64,000 nt of DNA. Origin: Chelonoidis abingdonii. Lineage: Eukaryota; Chordata; Testudines; Testudinidae. The notes beneath the pieces were generated by a model. The model had not been told where the DNA came from and ran no database searches. It saw nothing but the letters and a program-made list of their open reading frames with translations. Of the stretch, positions 23,750 to 33,929 are shown in pieces. The DNA is taken from positions 39,202,986 through 39,266,985 of the forward strand of contig NC_133774.1 in NCBI RefSeq assembly GCF_003597395.2, in the 5' to 3' direction. Position 1 is the first letter of the stretch. Every line of letters starts with the position of its first letter. A program made the translations under genes and the position numbers.

Positions 23750-24462
23750 TGTATGGCCTGGGCTGAGGCCAGTGATACTGTTGTGTGCGTGGCCTCTGAT
23801 AACGTTGATACCGTTGTCTCCTGGGAAGGGATGGGTAAATGCCCAGGGTATGCAGGGTTGCTCTAGAGGCTTTCATTGTGTGAAGGACTTCGTCCATTTT
23901 TCTTGGAAAAGAATTTATCTTAATCAAAGGGGAGATCCTCCACTTTGGTCTGCAGGTCTTTGGGGCTACCAGATGCAGAGAGCCAGGAAGATCTGCACAT
24001 AACCACTGCAGTTGCGGTAGTATGGGCTGCTGTGTCCACCATGTCCATAGGTGCTTTCGGGCCGTTCTGGAGACCAATTGGCCCTCAATGAGGACTGACT
24101 TAAAAGTCTCCTCTCCTGTCCTCTGGGATATGGGAGGTAAATTCAAAGAGTTTATTGTAGTTATCGAAGTCATAGTTTGCAAGTAGGGCAGAATAGTTTG
24201 CAATTCTGAATTGCAGAGTGGTGGGATTATAAACCTTGTGGCCCAAGAGGTCAAGGCATTTAAGGTCCTTGTCTTGAGGGATGGGCTGGTAGTTTGGCTG
24301 TTTCATCCTGTGTGTCACTACATCCACTACAAGAGAATTCGGTTGTGGATAAGAGAAGAAGTCGTCTACATCCTTAGCAGGAACATAATATTTATGTTCA
24401 GCCTTTTTCCAGGTTGGTAAGATAGAGACCAGGGTCTGCCAGAGAGTATCAGCTGGTTCCAA
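23673..24462 (-). pseudogene. DIRS gag-like protein, C-terminal part, frameshifted
   Basis: The fragment at 24100-24462 contains AEHKYYVPAKDVDDFF and then DLLGHKVYNPTTLQFRIANY. This aligns by eye with KRKYMIPSKGYEYLY and DLLGRKVYSAGALQLQVSNQ in the second DIRS copy at 40369-41388. The fragment at 23673-24254 continues the protein and ends in a basic, Pro/Arg/Gln-rich tail (RPRTQQYHWPQPRPYNAP, then PPRQRQNQAQQ) like the tail at 40193-40399. A frameshift near 24200-24254 joins the two. Confidence 0.75.
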
Positions 24463-24473
24463 GACTGCTTCAT

Positions 24474-25511
24474 TTATGGGAAGTGCAATTTTGAGGTCGC
24501 AGAAGATTGGAGGATTTTAAGGAGTTTGTATTGTGTCTCCTGGACCTCCTCTAAAGGGATGTCTTGGCTGAGTGCCACCCTCTTGAAAAGTTCTTGGAAT
24601 TGTTTAAAGTCGTCCACATTCTGTGGAGGCAGAGGCATGAAGGCTCTGTCTGGAACTGATGGAGAGTTAGGAGTCAGTGAATCAGGGTATGGTTCATAGC
24701 CCACCTCTTCAGAGGGGGGTTCAAGTGCTCTAGAAGACGACGGAGCTGGCGACAGAGGCGCATAAGGAGCTTGTGGTCTGATGGAAGACGCATGAGGGTG
24801 GGTGACAGTAGGAGCTGGCCAAGGGCACCACTGAAGCCAAGGCTTAGGATAAGAAAAGTTAGGTGACGCCCACGGGGGAGTGAAGTAGGGAAACTGAGGC
24901 TGGTGGTTGTGAGCCGTGGCCTGAAGTTCCGAGGGTTTCGGTGGAGGAGCAAAGGCAGGTGGGGAGAATTCCACCTGCTGTTGCACATCAGGCTCGCTGT
25001 CAGTAAAGGTAGCTAAGTCAGGTGGGGAAAGCAGCAGGTCAAAGAGTGAGCACTGTGGGTCCAGGAGTGAAGAGTTAGGCTCAGGTGCCACTGACAGGTC
25101 GTCCTGACTTAGGAACTGTTGTTGCTGCTCCCTGGGCTGTGACTCCACTGAGTGCGATCTGTGCTCAGAAGTGTGTTTGGATTTCTGCTTGGCTTTTCGC
25201 AGTGCCGCAGGTAGCTTGTAGGCACCCTGCGGGAGGTCCACTGCTGCTATTGAAGTGGCAGGCAGGCTCAGTGAGGACATTCTTGTCAGCACTGGAGCAG
25301 AATGCGCTGTTGGCACCGGGTCTATTTTCAGTGCCGAGGGGACCGGTGCCGAGGAGAGCTTCTCAGCACGAGAAGTCAGGTTCCTGCCTCTGCGCTCTGT
25401 GGGATCCATGGCTGAGGTGCTGGACAGTCTGAGGTGCCTGCCTTCGGCGTTGTCAGCTCTGAGGGTAAGGATCTCACAGGAGACCCTTTGCCCTTGTGAA
25501 AGTCTCTGCAC
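24474..25511 (-). pseudogene. DIRS gag-like protein, middle part (345-codon open frame)
   Basis: This is the longest clean frame in this element. It is Pro/Ser-rich and low in complexity, starting in a Ser/Arg/Lys-rich stretch and passing through a long proline-rich segment (residues about 180-290). It ends with NVDDFKQFQELFKRVALSQDIPLEEVQETQYKLL, which corresponds to the DLLRRVAQNMNIQAEEVSEI segment of the second copy. No enzymatic motif is visible. DIRS gag-like proteins are thought to bind RNA and form particles, which is family knowledge. The true N-terminus with its Cys/His cluster lies beyond the 25690 truncation; a shifted frame (25376-25747) holds residues nearer to it. Confidence 0.75.
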
Positions 25512-25699
25512 AGAGACAATTGGGCTTCCTGCCTTTTTGCCTGAGAGGGTGAAGTCATGCTTCTGATTGGTTCAGACCTGGCCAGGGAGCGTGAGGAAGA
25601 GGATTTGCTGTGCCCATCTCTGTAGGCGGCTGCAGGGATTTCTGCATCAAAAGTATTTTCAGCCGCAGGTCCCTGTCGCAACGAGCTACTGTCATATAA

Positions 25700-28073
25700 T
25701 TCTATTAAAAAATCTAACAAACCAGTTTCAATTGAAATAGTTTGCAAGGGAATAAATACAGAGTAATACAGTTCTTATAAATATAAATGATAAGAGTCAG
25801 ATAGAATATATATGAGATAAGAGTGAAGAATATATATGAGAATTAATCTCTGCATTCGTAAGCTATGATGAGTGCAACATTTTAAAGTTTATAAAATGCA
25901 ATGTAAAGTAATCTCTGGTAATTTCTTAATTTAATCTTTAGAGCAGCATCCTTGTGGAATAAGCACTGTGCTTTCTCAAAAGAATGAGAAAACTAATAAT
26001 CAGCACTGCCAACCTTTGCTTTTTAGATGAAGTATTTGTTCACCCAAAGGGTTCAATTTGGTATTGGATTGCCTGGATTCCAACATAATACACATCAGAG
26101 AACAGTATAGATACCTAAAGTCTCAGCTGAACTTTCTCAGCTGAACATGTGGAGAAAATTTTTCCTTTAAACAATTATATTGTACAGATAGGTTAACTTA
26201 TGGTACCGTGTTTTCAAAGATCCTTCACAAGATTTCAGCCATGAATGTCCACTAGTGTCGTTGGGAGTCACATGATAGCCTCCTTTTTCATTAATTTAAT
26301 TCTCATGAAAGGATTGCCCAGAGACCCTGAAGTTATTTATTGAGCTACACAATGCGCCTTACTGCTGCCCTGAAAGACACTCCTACTCCCACCCTAAGAG
26401 GATAGCTCAGACTCAAGACTCAATTAACTCTTGGCCCTTCTGCTTAAATTGCCAGCAAATTTATGAACCAGTTTTATTTATGAACCAACTGAGTTCAAGC
26501 TCATTATTTAACCACCAGATGATAATTTTCAGTCACCACTATCTTGGACTGAATTTGAACCAATGACACACAGCTGAAAAGCTCTTTATTTCATTAAAAA
26601 TCCACTGAGTAATCAAGTCTTAGCTAAAACCTTTCAAACATCTTACAAACAGCCCCTTAAACATGTTCTAAACATACACTGACATCCAACAGTGCTAAGA
26701 TTCTCACTGGTTTTCAAGATTTGACTTCTCAGGTCATATGTCACATACACCTAAAAATATTATGTGAAGATCAATACCATAATTTGCGCTCTGCACAAAG
26801 CATCACATCTGCTTCCAAGAAACCACAGCCAGTCTCTTCCTGAATGCAAGTAATTATTTTAAATATTTATATTTTCCCTTCCTAAGTTTTTGATCTGTTG
26901 TTGCTGTATAGCTGGAATTGCAACAGCTTCAACATGAAAACTAAACTCAAGAGGAAAATATAAAACTAATGTGAAGAAAGTGATTTCCACAAAGTTCTTA
27001 CTTTAACCCTTTTCTATTCAACAGAGATGAAATGACAGTAAAATAGACTTTTAAAAGTATTTTTTTAAATTTGCTATAACAGTTATGACATAGAAAGCAT
27101 ACTGTAATTCACAACCGAGACTTTGCCATTTCTTGGTATAGTGTCAGGCTGCCAGGATGTTAACATCACGGAGATAGGAACTGGCAGACAGTACTGCTTA
27201 TGTCATCCTATTTATAAAGAAGGCATGCTTTTTAAAATGTTGTTTATTTGTGATTTTCTTTTTAAACTGAGAACAATCAATTTCTAAGTACACTGTTCCC
27301 CAAATAAATCTATGTCTTGGCCTGAAATGCTGGGATGAGACAAAATACGTCTGTAATAGCTGATTGTTTCAGAATTTTTCCAGAACAAATGTGTACAAAA
27401 ATAAAGCCACAGTTTTAACCCTTAAAATGACAAACCGCAGAAACACAGCTTTCTCATTCAAGTATGCTACTAGGAAGTCAGCTGCTACCAAAACTGCCTG
27501 ACAAATACTGCTTTTGTTATATGGAGATCCTTTTTCCTGACACTTTGGAAACTCCAAGAACGTGGGGAAGGGCATTCATCTGGTTCACAAGTCAGTCACA
27601 TACTGCTTAGACTAGACAGTTACTTGAAGTATTTTAAAGAGCCTGCTATTCTCTTGTTTAATTCATACAATTCCATTAACATTAAACTGTATTTGGAAGT
27701 GCACTATATGGAATAAATGATTCTAAATATTTCAGCCACCTGTGGGTGACTATGTAATTTCAGTTTGCGGTTTAACTTTGCTTCCACTATCTTTTCCTCT
27801 GTTCTAAAGAGCAGAGTTCAGTTTTTACCTCTATAATACCTGGCAATGATTTGAATATGACTGTTGTACCCTTCATCCGTTTTTATAGACTAAACAAGCT
27901 ACTGCTGTCTCAGTATCTGATCTACAAAGGCCTAATAACATTGCAGAAGTTAGTCATAAACTTGGGGGTCCTCTTTAACAGTGATGATGCTGGACACTAT
28001 TCATGTAGGTATGTATGCTTTTCCATTACATCATGTTGGTTGCAGGAGAGTTAAACTACACAGTTTGAAGTAA
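25700..28073. other. AT-rich intergenic stretch, nothing recognised
   Basis: No coding frame with a recognisable domain. Reading frames of 60-70 codons at 27369-27575 and 27851-28054 show no motif, splice context or conservation cue I can point to. Confidence 0.4.
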
Positions 28074-28132
28074 AAAGAACAGGAGTACCTGTGACACCTT
28101 AGAGACTAACAAATTTATTTGAGCATAAGAAG
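28074..28132 (-). mobile_element. Penelope-like element 3' terminal fragment
   Basis: 'aggagtacctgtgacacctt' followed by 'agagactaacaaatttattt' and 'gagcataag' is the reverse complement of the Penelope terminus seen at 21340-21385. Only about 60 bp is present. Confidence 0.7.
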
Positions 28133-30176
28133 TGAATTCGATCCTGTTTTAATTTAAAAGTGGAAACTTCCAAAGTCTCACTCTAACAATTATATTTTTG
28201 GTGACATTTAGTGCTCATGTAAATGACTATTTAGAACCACGTCTTGAATACTTAACAATATAATAGCATCAGTCTTTGCTTCATTTTCCCCATGTTTAAG
28301 AATATGAAAAAAAATCACATATCTTCATAAAGCACTTTTAGATCCTCAGATGAAAGATTCTGTATGCTGTAAATGCAAATTATTATTATTCTGACTAAGC
28401 CCTTTTGGACAGAGACTGTCTTCCTCTATAGCTATGCTGTGCCTTCCAAATTTTGGATGCTACCATAACAGAAATAATGAATATCAATATCAGTAAATTT
28501 TTACTATTACACTGGGCTACCAAATAAAGTGCTATATCAAAATGATGCTGATTTTTTTTTATTTTTTGGAAACCATACTACTTTCTGGATAGGTTTTCTG
28601 TAAAAATTTGCATAAACGTCCTAAGCACCAGTGGTAGCACAGAAGGTACAAAGATTAATATAGGGTTGGAACTGTGTCTCTCACTGTTTGAAAAACATCT
28701 AGTACTTTTTTTGCATTATTTAATATAAAAAATATAATAATAGTGTGAGGTACAAAAAGATATTTAGGATGATGGCTCAGGAAGAGTTCAGACAGTGGAC
28801 AGCACAGTAGGAGGAAATGAGAATGAAGATTTTGTGCAGTCTTGACTAAAATTTGCATATGAAGCCATAATATTTTGGATTGTGAACACAGAGCAAAACA
28901 GATTGAAAATTACTAACAATTCTGGAGATAGGGTAGTGTTATAATCAATGACAGAAAGGACACCTGAAATGGAAAGATTTTGTGAAAGCTCTAAAATAAA
29001 CTGGAATAGGAAATAACTGGCCTTTCAACAGTCACTTACTGCTGCCAATTTCCCACTTTTTCACAAATTTCGGTATGTGCTACCTTTGTATATTTTAGGG
29101 TTTTGTTCTGTCCAATCCCCCCAAAAGGCCACAGTCTCGTACCTAAACCTTGTAAAACATACATTTAAAAGTCAATTTCTATCTTCAATGTTAAAGTAAA
29201 ACTATCATTTGTTCAGTGAACTGGATTTGATAAGAAGGTATACAATAGCCTCATATTTTACTGATACATGATGCTACTTGTTTTCTGAACATATGTACTT
29301 TGAGCATCCTTAAATTTCCACCTATCATCCAGCATGAATTCTACTTAATAAAAGTGAGTTCCTCTAAATAAGAATAAAAAAAATAATAAAGATACATCCT
29401 CTTATCATGGCACTAGCGGAATTTTAATACGCCCTCTCAACCGTGAGACCATGTCCATGGAAAAGTTTGCTAAGGTTCACCCTTGCTATTTTTAGCAGTG
29501 TAGCGTCCACTGCCTCCTCACTGTCAGATCCTTTCCCTGCTGCAGGAAGCTCAGAGACCCTTTTCCTACCATAAGGAAAGGTTCCAGCAGCAGGGAAAGA
29601 CTCTGGCAGAGGGGAGGCAAATGCTGGAGCCTAGGGCTCTCTATTGCTGGAACCTTTCCCTGCCACATGTAGCTACATGCTGCATTGTAGATGCAGCCTG
29701 CTTTTCACTGCAGTGCGGTTTTGGGAGAGGAGCGAAGCTGGGGATGTAGCTGGCCCGGGGCAAAGCAGGGCTGGAAGCATGGGTACTCCTGCTTCACCCC
29801 CTGTGGAGGCTGGCCTAGGCCCTGCCACATGCCCCCCAGTCATTAATCCATGCACCCTTAGTGGGGCACGTTCCAGTGCCTTAGAAGATGTTTGTAGCAA
29901 GAACAGGGTAAATGTGAGACTAGACCATGAACTAGTGGCAGCTCAACTGAAAATAAACATGAACAAAAAATATTTTGTAGTTTAAATTTGGATTAAGTTT
30001 CACTAAATACAGAATGTCTGTTGGGAATGACAGGATTGATAAATAATGCTCAATTTCTGGCTAGTAATTCCAAGCGTTGTTCCAACTTAACTCTGGAAAA
30101 ATCACATGTTAAAAATGCAATTTTTAATACTGCTTAAAAGCTAATTTTTCTATGCAGAGATTCTTGTAACACTATA
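28133..30176. other. Intergenic stretch with possible old repeats
   Basis: At 28315-28400 the text 'aaagcacttttagatcctca' ... 'attattattattctgac' resembles the tail of an ancient amniote SINE. A GC-rich block at 29450-29900 contains two nearly complementary 'gaaaggttccagcagcaggg' / 'ccctgctgcaggaagct' phrases and a 113-codon frame with no domain; it looks like an unclassified MITE. Neither is firm. Confidence 0.35.
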
Positions 30177-30177
30177 G

Positions 30178-30720
30178 ATATTTGAGAGTGGTAGCCGTGT
30201 TAGTCTATACCAGCAAAAACAACGAGGCATCCTTGTGGCACCTTATAGACTAACAAATTTATTTGGACATAAGCTTTCATGGGCTAGAACCCACTTCATC
30301 AGATGCATGGAATGGAAAATGCAGGAGCAGGTATAAATACATGAAAGGATGAGAGTTGCCTTACCGAGTGTGAGGTCAGTCTAAGGAGACAATTCAGTTA
30401 ACAGCAGGATACCAAGGGAGGAAAAATAACTTTTGAAGTGGTAATGAGAGTGGCCCGCTTCAGACAGTTGGCAAGAAGGTGTGAGTAACAGTAGGCAGAA
30501 ATTAGTATTGGGGAAATTAGATTTAGGTTTTGTAATGACCCAACCACTCGCAGTCTTTATTCAGGCCTAATCTGATGGTGTCCAGTTTGGAAGTTAATTC
30601 CAGTTCTGCAGTTTCAGGTAGGAGTCTGGTTTTGAAGGTTTTTTTGGTTGAAGAATTGCCACTTTTAGGTCTGTTACTGACTGACAAGAAAGAGTGAAGT
30701 GTAGACATTAATATTGAGAT
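30178..30720 (-). mobile_element. Penelope-like element, 3' end with GIY-YIG C-terminus
   Basis: The left edge is the reversed terminus ('gtagccgtgttagtctatac', then 'gtggcaccttatagactaac'). The minus-strand frame at 30523-30708 ends with TFKTRLLPETAELELTSKL and DTIRLGLNKDCEWLGHY, matching ETAELELICKLDTINLGLK of the copy at 20803-21159. The glutamate of the GIY-YIG domain is present, but the GIY and YIG strands are cut away. Confidence 0.85.
30266..30310 (-). ncRNA. Hammerhead-ribozyme-like motif in a Penelope 3' region
   Basis: On the minus strand the order is CTGATGA (30296-30302), a short hairpin closed mainly by GGG/CCC, then GAAA (30275-30278), then GC TTAT GTC-like sequence. CUGAUGA and GAAA flanking a hairpin form the conserved core of hammerhead ribozymes, and hammerheads are established components of many Penelope-like elements. 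There is one extra A after CTGATGA relative to the canonical core, and I could not build a convincing stem I by eye. Related but mutated cores lie at 21311-21345, 54957-54995 (minus) and 55322-55365 (plus). Activity is not shown. Confidence 0.45.
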
Positions 30721-31849
30721 TTCTCTAGCTGTTTGGTTTCTTGCATCTGAGCAACCAGCATTTTCAAATGATTAAGAAATATTTCAGATCCCATAGCTTA
30801 CCTACAAAATGACACACTCACTGAGTGTTGCGAATTGATTGATATAAAAAACAACTATTTTCAGTAAAGATACATTTTAGAGGACATTACAAATACATAT
30901 ACAATAATTACAACATTTGTTCTTTGGCTAATAACCAAACTCCTATGAAAATGGTAAGGGGAATAATAAACAATTGTATTACAAACCACATCTGTTTTCT
31001 TGTACAAGAAACAAAATATCAGTTATCCCCTGAAGGTTTTTAATTTGTGCCACATAGGATGAAATAACTTATTTAAATAATAGGTCCATATGGTTATTCA
31101 GGGTGACAAGAAAGCCTAAAGAGAAAAATTACTTTTAAATATAAGAGACCAAATTTTATAGTTCTGAATTGAAAACAAAAACAAAACAAAACAAAAAAAT
31201 CACTGATTTCAATCTGTTTGACTAAATTCTTCAAGGCCCTGATTTGTGTTTCTGACTTTAAAGAGTCCAGTATATTTTCAGGTTTTGTGAAATTAACATT
31301 AACAGCAGCAGGTTTTGGCCCTAAAATTGTGGTAGAGGTCTAGAATGCATACTAAGAGTTCTCTGAAAAACTAAATCCATAGATATTCTGAATACTTATA
31401 AACATTAATACATTTGGGATAGCATTAGGGAGATCACTAGTAAATGCCTGGCTTGTACTTATAAGCATCACCACCTTGAAGACAATGATTTTTGAGTAGG
31501 AAGACCTCTGAGTTCTAGGAAGAATGGAGCATATCTTCTAACTTTTCACTACAGTCCACAGATAAAATACTCTCAGGTACTCTATACTGAGGGATCAGGA
31601 CATAACCTCATGCTCCAATGAGGCTGGACAGTACCCTGACACACAGTTTCAAGAAACAGAATACTGTATAGACAAATTTCTTTAAATGTCCTACACAATC
31701 TTGGATGTCCATTCAATCTCTGCTTAAGATAGGGACAGTGGTCATAGCTACTGTAAGTAATGATTTAACATAGACATAATTTCTAAAGGATGTTTACATA
31801 ATTACCACCCCATCTTCCTGTTAAGATGAGTTCCTGTCTGCACCCTGTA
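30721..31849. other. AT-rich stretch, nothing recognised
   Basis: Only an (aaaac)n-type A-rich simple repeat at about 31172-31197 was noted. Confidence 0.35.
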
Positions 31850-32450
31850 GAACTTGCCTATAGCGGTATTGCCCTGGCCTCTTCTTTTGTCATTCAGTGT
31901 TGAACGCATTCTAAAACAGTATGCATCACCTCACCTTTTGGGGGCGAAGCCAGACTTTTAGGCACCTGCTCCCCTACTTGGTGTAAACTTTGCTTATGCC
32001 AATCAGAAACGAACACACACAGGTTTTGGGCTCCGTCCCCTATGACACTTCTGTGATGTCATAGTGAGTACTTTAGGCCGCCCTGCCATGTGCAGGCAGG
32101 GAGAGGAGAAAGAAAAACGAATCCTGTGTATCCTGTGTACACCCGTAACCGAGCCTGATCACCTCGAAGCCTCTCTCTCAGCTCACGTGTTTCAAACAGA
32201 GTCTCTACGTTTGCCGGTCGTTATGCGTTGGTTTGTATTTGTAAGTATCGGTTATTACTAAAGGCTGCATCTTTGTTTATAAATATTGTTAGTAGATATT
32301 TTAGTCATTGTGTGTTTTAAGTTTTATTAACTCTATTAGCTAATCATACGCTGCTCCCTTACCCCTTGTAACTATCCCCAATAAAACTTTAAATTGATTA
32401 ATTTTAGTTGTGTGTGTCTGCAGTTTGCATCGTGACCCATACTCTCCTTT
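31850..32450 (+). mobile_element. Possible solo LTR (boundaries not settled)
   Basis: The promoter-like elements run in LTR order. A CCAAT box lies in 'gccaatcag' (about 31997-32005) and a CRE-like 'tgatgtca' at about 32054. Much further on there is a polyadenylation signal 'aataaaac' at about 32379, followed 25-35 bp downstream by the GT-rich stretch 'gttgtgtgtgtctg'. No open frame of note crosses it. I could not identify TG...CA ends with a target duplication, so it could also be an unrelated regulatory or repeat sequence. Confidence 0.35.
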
Positions 32451-32926
32451 CATCCCTTACCTATATAGTCTATTGCCACGTGCAGCCTGGTAAATAACAG
32501 GCCTGCATTTCCTTTCGCTCCTGCGAATACGTGGCAATCTACACTTCCAAAGGCCTTTTTTTTTTTTTTTTGCATAAAATAAAAGCATATTGGCAGCTAT
32601 ATGAATGCACATCTGAAAACATGGTTCTATTTTGAAAACTATGTAAAAATGGCACAGCCTGTATCCTGAATAACATCTGCTCACTTTAGTAACAGTGTGT
32701 GTGTGTATTACTCATGTTAGTACTACACAGACAGTACAACTACTGAAAACTTGAGCTGTCTCATGCTGTTTTTTGTCTCATTCATCATCAACACAATGGT
32801 TAACTAAGTTCTACTTGACAGGCCAAAATTTCACTCCCACTTCAATTGTGTAACCCTACTGAAGACAAGTGGGATGTACAGGGTTAAATGAGGATAGCCA
32901 TTAGCATACAAAATCTTTATTATTTA

Positions 32927-33920
32927 TAGGGTTGCCAACTTTCTACTTGCACAAAATCAAACACTCTTGCTCCCCCTACCCCATCCCTCCTCTGAGGCCC
33001 CACCCCCCACTCATTCCATCCCCTCTTCCTCTGTCGCTCACTCTCCCCACGATCACTCACTCGCTCATATTCATCTGGCTGGCTCAAGGGGTTGGGGTGA
33101 GAGGGCTCCAGCTGGAGGTGCAGGCTCCAGGGTGGGGGAGGGACTTCCAGGCTGAGGCAGGAGGTTGTGGGAGGGGGGTACAGGCTCTGGGCTGAGGGTG
33201 CGGGTTCTGGGGCGGGGCCAGATTCAGGATGCAGGAGGGGGCTCTGGACTGGGGCAGGGGGTTAGGTCCAAAAATGAAGGGTTCAGGGTGCAGGAGGGGG
33301 CTCATGGCTCGGGCAAGGGGCTGAGGTGTCGGGGCTGAGAGATTTGGTATGCAGGAGGGGGCTCCAGTGTGTGTGAGGGATCTGGTTGGGGATGGAGACT
33401 CTGGAGTGGGGTTGGGGATGAGGAGTTTGGGGTACAGGAGGGTGCTTCAGGATGGGACCAAGGGGTTCAGAAGATGGGAGGGGTAGAGGGAGTGAGGGGT
33501 GCAGGTTCCAGGCAGCGCTTATCTCAAAAGCTCCCAGAAGCAGCAGCATGTCCCCCCTTCTGGGTCCTACGCGGAGGCTTGGCCAGGCGTCTCTGCAAGC
33601 TGCCACAGCCGCAGGCACCACCCCCACAGCTCCCATTGGCAGCAGTTCCTGGCCAATGGGAGCTGTGGAGCTGGTGCCTCCACGTAGAAGCCGCCCAGCA
33701 GCACCTCCACGTAGGAGCTGCCTGGTCACTCAGGAGCCAGAGGGAGGATATGCTGCTGCTTCGAGGAGCCGCGCAGAGCTGGGCAGGTAGGGAGCCTGCC
33801 TTAGCCCAGCTGTGCTGCCAACCGGACTTTTAATGGCTTGGTCAGTGACAGTGACCGGAGCCACCAGAGTCCCTTTTTGACTGGGTGTTTTAGTCAAAAA
33901 CTGGACACCTTGCAACCCTA
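32927..33920. mobile_element. 994-bp non-autonomous hAT-like element with perfect target duplication
   Basis: The ends are 'tagggttgcc' and 'gcaaccct' + 'a', inverted repeats. A perfect 8-bp duplication, 'attattta', flanks them at 32919-32926 and 33921-33928. The interior is made of 'ggctccagg / ggggttgggg' GC-rich degenerate repeats and ends with 'ccggagccaccagagtccc' and 'gtcaaaaactggacacc'. Open frames of 148-154 codons on both strands are compositional artefacts of this GC-rich repeat. A second copy in the opposite orientation lies at 56868-57560. Confidence 0.85.
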
Positions 33921-33929
33921 ATTATTTAA

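Larger units (their letters stand above)
22815..25695 (-). mobile_element. DIRS-type retrotransposon remnant, minus strand (terminal edge, partial RT, gag)
   Basis: Read on the minus strand the order is gag (about 25690 to 23680), then reverse transcriptase (about 23750 to 22890). Immediately after that comes a terminal-repeat edge at 22815-22875 ('gaaaaattactcacctaaca' in plus orientation), matching the left edge of the second DIRS copy at 38111. RNase H, methyltransferase-like and tyrosine recombinase regions, which should lie between RT and this edge, are absent. The 5' terminal repeat and the gag start are also missing. It is a doubly deleted fossil. Confidence 0.8.

Noticed and set aside
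33369..33833. 154-codon plus-strand open frame, and overlapping 148- and 112-codon frames
   Set aside because: All lie inside a GC-rich hAT-like repeat bounded by a perfect target duplication. Open frames in five of six readings reflect composition, and no domain is visible.
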